Origin: Flavobacterium amnicola
GTDB lineage: Bacteria; Bacteroidota; Bacteroidia; Flavobacteriales; Flavobacteriaceae
Length of the DNA: 64,000 bases
Direction of reading: 5' to 3'
Assembly (NCBI RefSeq): GCF_004122165.1
Contig: NZ_SBKO01000001.1
Span: 372,001-436,000, forward strand
In this document: positions 26,684-35,753 of the stretch, piece by piece
Layout of the letters: every line of letters starts with the position of its first letter
How positions within the stretch are numbered: the stretch's first letter is position 1
Made by a program: the position numbers and the translations under genes
Notes under the pieces: generated by a model
Told to the model about the DNA's origin: nothing
Database searches by the model: none
Seen by the model: the letters and a program-made list of their open reading frames with translations, nothing else

Positions 26684-26691
26684 CAAATTTA
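26684..26691 (-). promoter_or_regulatory. TAnnTTTG promoter box for the reprolysin-type protease
   Basis: TAAATTTG on the minus strand, 24 bases before the ATG at 26659. Confidence 0.6.
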
Positions 26692-26762
26692 TTAAAAAAA
26701 ACAACACAAACGAAAAAGTTATTTATTTTATACAAAGGCTGTTACATATAAAAAACAAAGAA

Positions 26763-26770
26763 TATCTTTG
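26763..26770 (+). promoter_or_regulatory. TAnnTTTG promoter box for ribF
   Basis: TATCTTTG contains the TTG at 26768 that opens the longer reading frame, so that start is excluded. Confidence 0.65.
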
Positions 26771-26794
26771 TCGTTTAAAAATTACATTACCTAC

Positions 26795-27730
26795 ATGAAT
26801 ATTTTTCATTCGCTTTCCGAATACAATTCCAATCAAAAAACTGTACTTACTATTGGCACTTTTGACGGAGTTCACTTAGGACACCAGAAGATTCTTCAAA
26901 GAATTTTAAACAATACCAAAGACAACAACACGCAAAGCATCGTTCTCACTTTTGCGCAGCATCCAAGAACGGTTTTACAATCGGAATATGATATTAAACT
27001 ATTAAATACGACCGAAGAAAAAATTCATCAGTTAGAAAAAACCGGAATTGACAATTTAATGATTTTGGAGTTTAATGCTGAACTATCTAACTTGTCTGGC
27101 GAAGAATTTGTAAAAAACATTCTAGTTGACAAATTAAATATTCAAAAAGTTATCATTGGTTACGATCATAAATTTGGGAAAAATCGCGCTTCCGACATTC
27201 ACGATTTGATCAATTTCGGAAAAAAATATCATTTTGATGTCGAGCAAATTTCCGCAGAGGAATTAAACGAAATTACCATAAGTTCTACTAAAATCAGAAA
27301 TGCCATTTTAGACGGAAACATCGAATTAGCCAATCAATATCTTGGTTATACGTTTTCGTTTTCGGGGATTGTCGTAAAAGGAAATCAAATTGGAAGAACC
27401 ATTAATTTTCCTACAGCAAATATAGCACTTGAAGATACCCAAAAAATACTGCCTAAAAATGGGGTTTATATTGTGGAAGGTTCTTGGAATGGAAATGCAC
27501 ATATCGGAATGATGAATATTGGCATTAAACCCACTTTAAACGAAAACAAAAAGACGATTGAAGTACACTTCTTGGATTTGAATGAAGATCTATACGACAA
27601 AGAAATCACTATTGCAGTCCATCAATTTGTTCGAGCGGAACAAAAATTTAATTCGATCGAAGAATTGAAAAATCAGCTTTCAAAAGACAAAGAAGCTACT
27701 TTAAGTTACTTTAAAAAAGGCGACAACTAA
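26795..27730 (+). CDS. ribF: Bifunctional riboflavin kinase / FAD synthetase
   Basis: RibF phosphorylates riboflavin to FMN and adenylates FMN to FAD. The 311-residue protein has the N-terminal nucleotidyltransferase motif LTIGTFDGVHLGHQKIL, the later ISSTKIRNAI, and the C-terminal flavokinase motifs GRTINFPTANI and GVYIV. The start is ATG 26795 just downstream of the promoter. The gene converges on a polyprenyl synthase gene and the two stop codons overlap. Confidence 0.95.
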   Translation: MNIFHSLSEYNSNQKTVLTIGTFDGVHLGHQKILQRILNNTKDNNTQSIVLTFAQHPRTVLQSEYDIKLLNTTEEKIHQLEKTGIDNLMILEFNAELSNLSGEEFVKNILVDKLNIQKVIIGYDHKFGKNRASDIHDLINFGKKYHFDVEQISAEELNEITISSTKIRNAILDGNIELANQYLGYTFSFSGIVVKGNQIGRTINFPTANIALEDTQKILPKNGVYIVEGSWNGNAHIGMMNIGIKPTLNENKKTIEVHFLDLNEDLYDKEITIAVHQFVRAEQKFNSIEELKNQLSKDKEATLSYFKKGDN

Positions 27731-28701
27731 ACATTTCTGCCCATCAGATTTTCTCCGAAAGCTCTCAAAAGTTCATTTTTATCTGAGGTGATGTTCATTT
27801 TTTCTAATGTTTTGAAGGCTTCAAAAGTAAAGTCTTTGATGGCTTCTTGAGTGGCCAAACTGGCTCCAGAAGTAACAAATATATCCTTTACCAATTTTAT
27901 TTTATCGGCATTATCTTGTGGTTGAATCGAAAATAAGTGTAACAATTGTTCCTTTTCGGTTGGAGTCGCAAACTCCATTGCTTTTAAATACAAAAAGGTT
28001 TTTTTATTCTCAATTATATCGCCACCAACTTGCTTTCCGAAAGTTTTCGGATCGCCAAAGGCATCCAAATAATCGTCTTGAAGCTGGAATGCTATCCCTA
28101 AATTGAGTCCGAAATCATAAATTAAATTGGCATTTTCTTCCGAAGTTTCTGCAACAATTGCTCCCATTTTCATGGCAGCACCTACCAAAACGGCCGTTTT
28201 ATATTCGATCATTTTTAGGTATTCCAAAATACTCACGTCGTTTCGGGTTTCAAAATCAACGTCATATTGTTGGCCTTCACAAACTTCTAATGCTGTTTTA
28301 CTGAATAATTGGGCTAATTCTTTAAATACTTTGGGTTCGTAATTTTCAAAATACTGATAGGCTAAAATTAGCATCGCATCTCCTGAAAGAATCCCCGTAT
28401 TAATGTTCCATTTTTCATGAACCGTTGGGTTACCGCGACGCAATGGAGCATCATCCATAATATCGTCATGGATCAATGAAAAATTATGAAAAACCTCAAC
28501 TGCTGTAGCGGCACTTAAAGCTTTGGAACACTCTGCATTGAAAATTTCAGCCGCCATTAACGTTAAAACCGGACGCATGCGTTTCCCACCAAGAGCTAAA
28601 ATATAACGAATCGGTTCGTATAAGTTATTGGGCTGTTTGTCTATTTGAAGTGAAGAAAAATGAGCGGAAATTACTTCTTGATAGTAGGCTATAGAATGCA
28701 T
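27727..28701 (-). CDS. Polyprenyl diphosphate synthase
   Basis: This 324-residue trans-prenyltransferase elongates isoprenoid chains, probably the precursor of the menaquinone side chain or of other isoprenoids. The two aspartate-rich motifs are FSLIHDDIMDDAPLRRG and FQLQDDYLDAFGD, and GGKRMRP lies upstream as expected. The residues just before the first motif, VEVFHNFSL, could allow medium to long products, but chain length cannot be set by eye. It is transcribed on its own, divergent from the efflux operon. Confidence 0.92.
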   Translation of the reverse strand: MHSIAYYQEVISAHFSSLQIDKQPNNLYEPIRYILALGGKRMRPVLTLMAAEIFNAECSKALSAATAVEVFHNFSLIHDDIMDDAPLRRGNPTVHEKWNINTGILSGDAMLILAYQYFENYEPKVFKELAQLFSKTALEVCEGQQYDVDFETRNDVSILEYLKMIEYKTAVLVGAAMKMGAIVAETSEENANLIYDFGLNLGIAFQLQDDYLDAFGDPKTFGKQVGGDIIENKKTFLYLKAMEFATPTEKEQLLHLFSIQPQDNADKIKLVKDIFVTSGASLATQEAIKDFTFEAFKTLEKMNITSDKNELLRAFGENLMGRNV

Positions 28702-28783
28702 TGCTTTGAAAATTTCAGCTAAAATACTTCAATTAAAGGGAATTGCCAAAATTAAGAAAATGTTAAAATTTTGTAAATACACA

Positions 28784-28811
28784 GGAAACTATTTTGGTGT
28801 TAAAAGTTTCC
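28784..28811. promoter_or_regulatory. Candidate TetR operator over the efflux promoter
   Basis: GGAAACT at 28784-28790 and AGTTTCC at 28805-28811 form a perfect inverted repeat with a 14-base spacer. It spans the TTG of the -33 element, so a bound dimer would block transcription of tetR and the efflux genes. Confidence 0.5.
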
Positions 28812-28823
28812 ATTCTATATTTG
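28794..28823 (+). promoter_or_regulatory. Promoter of the TetR-efflux operon
   Basis: TTG at 28794-28796, exactly 19 bases, then TATATTTG at 28816-28823: both elements of the Bacteroidota promoter at the preferred spacing. The ATG is at 28843. Confidence 0.75.
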
Positions 28824-28842
28824 CAGAGAATTTAGAATACTT

Positions 28843-29442
28843 ATGAAAGATAAAATCATAGCGAAAGCAACGGATATGTTTTTGAAACTCGGTTTCAAAA
28901 GTGTGACTATGGATGATATTGCTTGCGAAATGTGTATCTCAAAAAAAACGATTTACAAATTTTTTAGCAATAAGGAAGCGCTAATTGAAGAAGCGACAGA
29001 GATTGTACATGAAAAAATTCATACGGTTATTGATGAAATCATAGAAAAGGATTTCAATGCTATTCAAGAAAACTTCGAAATCAGAAGACTTTTCAAAGAA
29101 ATGTTTCAAAATGCGGATACCTCACCAGTGTATCAATTAAAAAAACATTATCCAGAAATTTATGGAAAGTTATTGGAAAATGAAATTCAAGATTGTAGCG
29201 AAATGTTTGGCAAAAACATCAGAAAAGGAATTGCACAAGAACTGTACAGAAGCGAAATTAATATTGAATCCTACATACAATTTTATTATACCCTGATTTT
29301 TAGTATTAATGAAAACACCCAATTGGAAAGTGAGGCATTAAAATTAGAAATGGAAGCTTTAGAATACCACACAAGAGCCATGGCAACCCCAAAGGGAATC
29401 ATCGAATTAGAAAAACAATTATTAAATCATAAATCCGAATAA
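28843..29442 (+). CDS. TetR-family regulator of the efflux operon
   Basis: The 199-residue protein has an N-terminal TetR helix-turn-helix (ATDMFLKLGFKSVTMDDIACEMCISKKTIYKFFSNKEALI) and a variable C-terminal ligand domain. It is the first gene of a four-gene unit with outer-membrane, adaptor and permease genes and its stop touches the ATG of the second gene, so it is most likely the autogenous repressor of the pump. The inducing ligand cannot be predicted. Confidence 0.9.
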   Translation: MKDKIIAKATDMFLKLGFKSVTMDDIACEMCISKKTIYKFFSNKEALIEEATEIVHEKIHTVIDEIIEKDFNAIQENFEIRRLFKEMFQNADTSPVYQLKKHYPEIYGKLLENEIQDCSEMFGKNIRKGIAQELYRSEINIESYIQFYYTLIFSINENTQLESEALKLEMEALEYHTRAMATPKGIIELEKQLLNHKSE

Positions 29443-30792
29443 ATGAAGAAAGGTATTGTACTTATTGCCTTGATATTTTTTCAAGTCCAATTATTTGCCC
29501 AAGAAACGACTACCACTAGTAAGTCGTATTCACTAAAAGAAGCCATAGATCACGCCGTAAAAAACAATTACAGTGCCATAAATGCCAATCGTGATTATGA
29601 AGCTGCCAAACTTAAAAAGAAGGAAACCACCACTATGGGATTGCCTCAAATTAATGGAAATTTAGGCTATCAAAACACGTTCGCCATACAACAGCAAGGA
29701 ATTGAAGCCCAAAATTTTAACCCATCAGCTCCAGCAGATGCAATTGATGTAGTAGGTTTTGGATTAAAACACAACATGGTAGGAACGTTAACGTTAAATC
29801 AATTAATTTTTGACGGTTCTTATTTGGTCGGATTACAATCAGCAAAAACCTATTTAAAAATTTCTGAAAACGCACAAAAGAAAACAGCGCAAGAAATTAC
29901 CGAATTAACAACTACTGCTTACGGCAATGTTTTAATGTCGGAAGAAAGCATCAAAATTATCGAGCGCAACCAACAAACATTAGAAAAAACACTTAAAGAC
30001 ACGCGTGAAACTTATAAAAATGGGTTTCTGGAAGAAGAATCGGTTGAACGTTTGCAAATCACATTGACAGCGGTAAAAAGTTCGTATGATTATGCCAATA
30101 GAATGAAAACTATTGCTACCAATATGCTAAAGTTATTAATGGGAATCGATTTAGATGAATCCATTACATTGACAGAAAAATTGGACGCTTTAACCACCAG
30201 TAATATTGATATGGCCCTGCTCAATGAAAATTTTGATTTGCAAAACAATATTGATTATCAAATTAGCAAAAACTTAGAAGACTCCAAACGATTACAGTTA
30301 AAGTACGAGAAAAGTAAAGCCTTGCCTTCATTATCGGCGCAAGTAAATTTTGGATACAACACTTTCGGAAAAGAGTTTACCATGTTTAATGCTAACAACC
30401 GATGGTATAATTTCTCCAACCTTGGTATTGGTTTAAATGTGCCTATTTTTAGTTCTTTCGCAAGAAGTTCTAGAACCGCACAAGCGAAAATTGCTTTCGA
30501 ACAAGCCAAAACAAAACTTATCGAAACCGAACAAACACTTAAGCTACAGTATCAAAAAGCTAAAAGTGATTACGAGTATAGTGTTGCACAATACAATTCG
30601 GCGAAAAGCACCTTACGATTAGCCGAACGCATCGAAAACAAACAAAGCATCAAATTCAAAGAAGGGCTATCCACAAGTTTTGAATTTACCGAAGCGCAAA
30701 ATCAATTGTTCTCGGCCCAACAAAGCTACTTGCAAACTATGGTAGACATCATCAACAAAAGAGCCACTTTACAAAAAGTCATCAATAAATAA
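29443..30792 (+). CDS. TolC-family outer membrane efflux protein
   Basis: This 449-residue protein has a signal peptide (IALIFFQVQLFAQ) and two repeats of long alpha-helical, coiled-coil sequence typical of TolC trimers that form an outer-membrane and periplasmic tunnel (SLKEAIDHAVKNNYSAINANRD, later IGLNVPIFSSFARSSRTAQAKI). It starts directly after the tetR stop. It is the exit duct of the tripartite pump encoded by the next two genes. Confidence 0.92.
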   Translation: MKKGIVLIALIFFQVQLFAQETTTTSKSYSLKEAIDHAVKNNYSAINANRDYEAAKLKKKETTTMGLPQINGNLGYQNTFAIQQQGIEAQNFNPSAPADAIDVVGFGLKHNMVGTLTLNQLIFDGSYLVGLQSAKTYLKISENAQKKTAQEITELTTTAYGNVLMSEESIKIIERNQQTLEKTLKDTRETYKNGFLEEESVERLQITLTAVKSSYDYANRMKTIATNMLKLLMGIDLDESITLTEKLDALTTSNIDMALLNENFDLQNNIDYQISKNLEDSKRLQLKYEKSKALPSLSAQVNFGYNTFGKEFTMFNANNRWYNFSNLGIGLNVPIFSSFARSSRTAQAKIAFEQAKTKLIETEQTLKLQYQKAKSDYEYSVAQYNSAKSTLRLAERIENKQSIKFKEGLSTSFEFTEAQNQLFSAQQSYLQTMVDIINKRATLQKVINK

Positions 30793-30810
30793 ACCCATAA
30801 ACATACTACA

Positions 30811-31950
30811 ATGAAAAAAATAATAATCTTAGCCATAACATCAGTCGTTTTATTTTCTTGCAAAGGAAATGACGCTTCCACTTCTGTCGATCAATTAATT
30901 GAAGCTAAAAACTTTACCGAATTAAAAAAGAAAAGAGAGGTACTTCAATCTGATTTAACTAAAATTGATGCCGCTTTAGCTGCAGCTAATTCTAAAGCAG
31001 ATGAAGCATTAGTAGAAGTACTTACAGTAAAAGACACGACTTTTAGTCATTACCTTGAAATTCAAGGAAATGTAGACACCAATCAAAACATTTTAATTCA
31101 ACCTGAAATGCCAGGAACTTTAATTTCATTGAATGTGAAAGCAGGTCAAAGTGTACAAACAGGTCAAATTTTAGGAAAAGTAGACGATGGAGGTATGAGT
31201 CAACAATTAGCCAGCATTCAAACGCAATACGAATTGGCCAAAACAACTTTCGAACGTCAAAAACGTTTATGGGATCAAAAAATTGGTTCAGAAATTCAGT
31301 ATTTACAAGCACAAACTCAAATGATTAGTTTGTCGAAATCAGTAAATCAAATGAAAGCACAAATTGCAAAAACATTAATTAAAGCGCCTTTTAATGGGGT
31401 GGTCGATGAAGTTTTTGTGGAAAGAGGTCAAGTCGTTTCGGCGAGTCCACAAGGTTTAATGCGTATTGTGAATTTAAACCAAATGTATGTGAGCACTTCT
31501 ATTCCTGAAGCGTATGTTGGAAAAGTAAAAGTAGGTACTCCAGTACAGGCTGCAATTACTTCCATCGGGAAAGAATATTCAGGAAGAATTCGTCAAGTAG
31601 CGAAAACCATTAATCCTGCTAACAGAAGTTTTGGCATAGAAGTAAGCGTTCCTAATCCAGAAGGTTTATTACGCCCTAACCAAGTGGCCAAATTAAAAAT
31701 TGTAGATTACACAAAAGCATCTGCAATTGTCGTTCCTACAAATATTATTCAGCAAGACGCTAACGGAAACAAGTTTATTTATACTGTTACTGAAGCGAAA
31801 TCGAATGAAGGAGTTGCTAAAAAAGTAATGATTAAAACGGGGCAAAATGCCAATAGTGTAACAGAAATTGTTTCCGGATTAAACAAAGGTGACATCATCG
31901 TTACCGAAGGTGCAAATGCACTTGCAGAAGGAATGAAAGTATCATTTTAA
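30811..31950 (+). CDS. RND efflux periplasmic adaptor, lipoprotein
   Basis: The 379-residue membrane-fusion protein has a lipoprotein signal (VVLFSC), a short coiled coil (residues about 30-65), a split lipoyl domain (MPGTLISLNVKAGQSVQTGQILGKV and LIKAPFNGVVDEVFVERGQVV) around an alpha-helical hairpin, and beta-barrel and membrane-proximal domains. It joins the TolC-like duct to the RND permease. It lies 18 bases after the duct gene. Confidence 0.92.
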   Translation: MKKIIILAITSVVLFSCKGNDASTSVDQLIEAKNFTELKKKREVLQSDLTKIDAALAAANSKADEALVEVLTVKDTTFSHYLEIQGNVDTNQNILIQPEMPGTLISLNVKAGQSVQTGQILGKVDDGGMSQQLASIQTQYELAKTTFERQKRLWDQKIGSEIQYLQAQTQMISLSKSVNQMKAQIAKTLIKAPFNGVVDEVFVERGQVVSASPQGLMRIVNLNQMYVSTSIPEAYVGKVKVGTPVQAAITSIGKEYSGRIRQVAKTINPANRSFGIEVSVPNPEGLLRPNQVAKLKIVDYTKASAIVVPTNIIQQDANGNKFIYTVTEAKSNEGVAKKVMIKTGQNANSVTEIVSGLNKGDIIVTEGANALAEGMKVSF

Positions 31951-31953
31951 CAT

Positions 31954-32037
31954 TGAAATTGAAGGTTAGTCGTTTGTCGAAAAAGGTTTTGTTGGTTTAT
32001 TTCTTAGTATCCAAATCAGCTAACCTTTTCAATTTCA
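31954..32037. repeat. Inverted repeat between adaptor and permease genes
   Basis: TGAAATTGAAGGTTAG at 31954-31969 is the reverse complement of the sequence at 32020-32037 apart from two extra T. The 84-base element lies within the operon and could form an RNA hairpin or be a relic of a small transposable element. Confidence 0.6.
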
Positions 32038-32065
32038 GTTCCAAATATAAAAAAGAAAACATATA

Positions 32066-35000
32066 ATGGCACATCAACAAAAAGAATTTGGCATTTCAAG
32101 TTGGGCGGTAGATAACCGTGTAACCGTGTACATCCTAACATGTATTATTGTGATTACAGGAATTTATGCCTATATCACTATGCCGCGTGAAGATTTCCCA
32201 GAAATCATCGAAAACAAAACGTATATTTCTTCTATTTTCCCTGGAAATTCAGCCGAAGATGTAGAGAAACTGGTTACAAAACCTTTGGAAGATAACATCA
32301 AAAACATAAGTGGCGTTACTAAAGTAACCTCTAGTTCCTTTCAGGATTACGGTATGATCATTGTCGAATTTGAAGACGATATTACCGTAGAAGAAGCCAA
32401 AGCTAAGGTAAAAGACAAAGTCGATTTAACGAAAGCCGATACCGATTGGCCAACTATGGACAACGGAAGTAAAGTAGAACCGAATGTGTTCACCATTAAT
32501 ATTGCGGAGGAAGTTCCGATTTTAAATATCAATCTAAAAGGAAATTACACTTCGCAACAGTTAAAAAAATACGGCGAATATCTTGAAGACGAAATCGAAG
32601 ATATTTCGGAAGTGAAAGCCGTTGACATTCTTGGTGTAGACGATAAAGAAGTTGAAATCGCCATTGACGTTTATAAAATGAATGCAGCGCAAGTAAGCTT
32701 CGATGATATTCAGAGCGCCGTTCGTTATGAAAACATGACGCTTTCTGGCGGAAATTTAGTCGCCGAAGGTTCTAGAAACAACATCAGAATTGTAGGAGAA
32801 ATTTCAAATCCGTTGGAATTAGAAAACATTATCGTAAAATCATACGGAGGTTCTGTGTATTTAAAAGACATAGCAACCATCAATTTTAAAGAAAAAGAAC
32901 GTACCACTTTTGCCCGTGAACACAACGAAGAAGTAGTCATGCTGAATGTTAAAAAACGTTCGGGGCAAAACATGATTTCGGCAATTGACCAAGTAAAAGA
33001 AGTGGTTAAAAAAGCACAAGAAAAAGTATTACCAAAAGACCTAAGTGTAACATTAACCAACGATCAATCTTCACGTGTAGAACACCAAGTAGATGAGTTA
33101 ACCAATCACATTATTTTTGGAGTAGTATTGGTAATGATTGTATTGATGTTTACCATGGGATTACGTAATTCCTTATTTGTGGGCGCTGCGATTCCATTAT
33201 CAATTTTCATTGCTTTCACATTGCTTTCGGCAATTGGGGTTACGATGAATACGATGGTATTGTTTGGTTTGGTAATGGGATTAGGGATGCTGGTTGATGA
33301 CGGTATTGTGGTCGTCGATAACGTTTTTGCCAACATGAAAAAAGGAATGCCGCGAATGCAGGCTTCCAAAATTGGTATTGGCGAAATTGCATGGCCGGTT
33401 ATTTCCTCAACCGCAACTACCTTAATGGCCTTTTTACCGTTTGCTTTGTGGCCCGGAACCATGGGACAATTTATGCAATATTTTCCATTAACGCTTTCAG
33501 TAACGTTAGGAGCCTCATTGTTTGTAGCAATGGTGGTAAATGCAGCAATGACAGGAGGTTCTATGGATATTGAAGATAAAAATATCTCCAGAAAATCCAT
33601 TAGAAAAAACACTATTATTTTATTGGCAATTGGAATCTTGTTTGTAATTCCTGGAAACCTTTACGACTCGAAATTAATGCGAGGCATTGGACACTTGTCT
33701 TTAATTGCTGTTGCCTTAATGTGGTTGTACCATTTGAAATTATACCAATGGACACAAGATTTTCAACATGATTTCTTCCCAAGAATGGAAGAAAAATACA
33801 AAGCCATGTTGGCCAAAATCTTAACCAAAACCAATGCTTGGAAAGCTTTTGGAGGAATAGTTGGAATGTTATTTTTATCCATTTTCTTAGTGGTTTTATT
33901 TCCAACCGATTCGTTGTTTTTCCCTGAAAATATTCCAAATCAGGTAATAGCTTATATAGAATATCCGCAAGGCACCGATATTTCTAAAACCAACAAAGCA
34001 ACGGAATTTGTTGAAAAACAAGTCATCAATGTTTTAAATAAATATATAGATCCGGAAACGAAAAAAGATTTCTTGGCCGAATCGATTGTAGCCCAAGTTG
34101 GGGTTGGAGCCACGAATCCACAAGTCGATTTAGGTTCGCAATCGGAAACGCCACACAAAGGAAAAGTAACGGTTAATTTCTCCGAATTCAAATTCAGAAA
34201 AGGAATCAATACCGCCGATGTGATGGAAGAAGTACGAGCTAAAATTAAAGCGATTCCTGGTGCTTCGGTTACTGTAGAAAAAGATGCGGCTGGTCCACCA
34301 GCAGGATATCCTGTTAGTATCGAATTGAAAGGAACCAATTATGAGGAAATGCTGAAAGAAGCCGACAAAATGATTGTTTTCTTGAACAGTAAAAACATTC
34401 CTGGAATCGAAAAATTAAAAGTAGATATCAATAAAGAAAGTCCAGAATTGGAAGTAAAAATCGACAGAGCTAATGCTGGAAGTCTTGGAGCTTCTACTGG
34501 AATGGCTGGATTTACTTTACGTCGTGCTGTATATGGACAAGAAATTTCCACCTATAAAGAAGGAGATGACGATTATAATATTGTAATGCGTTTGCAGGAT
34601 GACCAACGCAAAAATGAAAGCGTGTTGTTTAATCAACCGTTAACATATCGTAATCCGAACAACGGACAGATCATGCAAGTGCCGATTTCGGCTATCGCAT
34701 CGACGGAGAAAACAAAAACCTACAATCAGATTAAACGTAAAGATTACAAACGTATCATGACGGTTTATTCGAATGTGATTACGGGGTATAATGCCAATGA
34801 AATTGTTGAAACCATTAAAAAAGATTTAGCCGATTACAAATTAGCGGGTGATATTACCTTCTCTTTTTCTGGCGAACAGGAACAACAAAGTAAAGAAATG
34901 GCCTTCTTGATGTTTGCTCTTTTCCTTGCCATTGCAGGAATTACCACTATTATTGTATTGCAGTTTAATTCGGTTTCGAAAACATTAGTGATTATGTTTA

Positions 35001-35530
35001 CCGTACTACTGAGTTTAAGTGGTGTATTTTATGGCTATGTGATTGCTCGTATGGATTTTGTGGGATTAATGACCATGATGGGAATTATTTCATTAGCGGG
35101 AGTTGTGGTGAAAAACGGAATTGTATTGATGGATTTCTTTGTCTTATTAATGGATAAAAAAGTAGCCGACAACAACTTGGAAAGTCACGACGATTTAACC
35201 ATTGAGCAAATTAAAGATGTCATTATCGAATCAGGGAAATCGCGTTTACGTCCGGTATTATTAACCGCCTTAACCGCAGTATTGGGATTAATTCCATTAG
35301 CTATCGGATTAAACTTTGACTTCTTCGGATTGGTAACCGATTTTAACCCACACTTTTACATGGGAGGAGATAATGTTATTTTCTGGGGACCACTAGCATG
35401 GACCATTATCTTCGGATTGACCTATGCAACAGTATTGACTTTAGTCATGGTACCGGTTATGTTTTATTTGGTGAAACGAACCAAATATTGGTTACGTGAT
35501 AAAAAAGCAAAGCGATTAGCGGAAGTATAA
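32066..35530 (+). CDS. RND-family efflux permease
   Basis: The 1154-residue inner-membrane pump subunit has the 12-helix RND plan with two large periplasmic loops. The first helix is VTVYILTCIIVITGIYAYITM, followed by PREDFPEIIENKTY, and the proton relay aspartates are in GLGMLVDDGIVVVDN of helix 4. The GVVVKNGIVLMDFF motif marks the second half. An extra hydrophobic insert near residues 510-560 makes it longer than AcrB (1049 residues). Together with the two upstream genes it forms a drug or metabolite exporter. Confidence 0.93.
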   Translation: MAHQQKEFGISSWAVDNRVTVYILTCIIVITGIYAYITMPREDFPEIIENKTYISSIFPGNSAEDVEKLVTKPLEDNIKNISGVTKVTSSSFQDYGMIIVEFEDDITVEEAKAKVKDKVDLTKADTDWPTMDNGSKVEPNVFTINIAEEVPILNINLKGNYTSQQLKKYGEYLEDEIEDISEVKAVDILGVDDKEVEIAIDVYKMNAAQVSFDDIQSAVRYENMTLSGGNLVAEGSRNNIRIVGEISNPLELENIIVKSYGGSVYLKDIATINFKEKERTTFAREHNEEVVMLNVKKRSGQNMISAIDQVKEVVKKAQEKVLPKDLSVTLTNDQSSRVEHQVDELTNHIIFGVVLVMIVLMFTMGLRNSLFVGAAIPLSIFIAFTLLSAIGVTMNTMVLFGLVMGLGMLVDDGIVVVDNVFANMKKGMPRMQASKIGIGEIAWPVISSTATTLMAFLPFALWPGTMGQFMQYFPLTLSVTLGASLFVAMVVNAAMTGGSMDIEDKNISRKSIRKNTIILLAIGILFVIPGNLYDSKLMRGIGHLSLIAVALMWLYHLKLYQWTQDFQHDFFPRMEEKYKAMLAKILTKTNAWKAFGGIVGMLFLSIFLVVLFPTDSLFFPENIPNQVIAYIEYPQGTDISKTNKATEFVEKQVINVLNKYIDPETKKDFLAESIVAQVGVGATNPQVDLGSQSETPHKGKVTVNFSEFKFRKGINTADVMEEVRAKIKAIPGASVTVEKDAAGPPAGYPVSIELKGTNYEEMLKEADKMIVFLNSKNIPGIEKLKVDINKESPELEVKIDRANAGSLGASTGMAGFTLRRAVYGQEISTYKEGDDDYNIVMRLQDDQRKNESVLFNQPLTYRNPNNGQIMQVPISAIASTEKTKTYNQIKRKDYKRIMTVYSNVITGYNANEIVETIKKDLADYKLAGDITFSFSGEQEQQSKEMAFLMFALFLAIAGITTIIVLQFNSVSKTLVIMFTVLLSLSGVFYGYVIARMDFVGLMTMMGIISLAGVVVKNGIVLMDFFVLLMDKKVADNNLESHDDLTIEQIKDVIIESGKSRLRPVLLTALTAVLGLIPLAIGLNFDFFGLVTDFNPHFYMGGDNVIFWGPLAWTIIFGLTYATVLTLVMVPVMFYLVKRTKYWLRDKKAKRLAEV

Positions 35531-35534
35531 TAAA

Positions 35535-35569
35535 GCAAAAAACGTCTCGATAAATCGGGACGTTTTTTT
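35535..35569 (+). terminator. Rho-independent terminator of the efflux operon
   Basis: AACGTC and CGA pair with TCG and GACGTT around TAAA, followed by a T run. Confidence 0.8.
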
Positions 35570-35595
35570 ATTGGTTTGGTTTGTTGGTTAATCTG

Positions 35596-35669
35596 TGGAG
35601 AATACCGGATTCGAACCGGTCACCTCTTGCCTGCCAGGCAAGCGCTCTAGCCAAATGAGCTAATCCCCC
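35596..35669 (-). tRNA. tRNA-Ala (GGC anticodon)
   Basis: The 74-base minus-strand cloverleaf has acceptor GGGGGAT with ATTCTCC, D arm TAGCTCATTTGGCTAGAGC, anticodon stem CTTGC/GCAAG with loop CTGGCAG (anticodon GGC, reading GCC), and T arm GGTTCGAATCC. No CCA is encoded. It bounds the accessory peptide locus on its left side. Confidence 0.95.
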
Positions 35670-35753
35670 TTTTTTAAGGAATCCAAATATACTCTTTTTG
35701 TTGAGAATCCCTAAAATTTTATTCTCATTTTTATTTACAATCTAAGATTTTGA

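Noticed and set aside
26771..26794. Possible FMN riboswitch before ribF
   Set aside because: The leader between promoter and ATG is about 20 bases, far too short for the aptamer.
33106..33612. 168-residue open frame antisense to the RND permease gene
   Set aside because: It is the opposite strand of a strongly conserved coding region, has no promoter box and no recognisable protein features.
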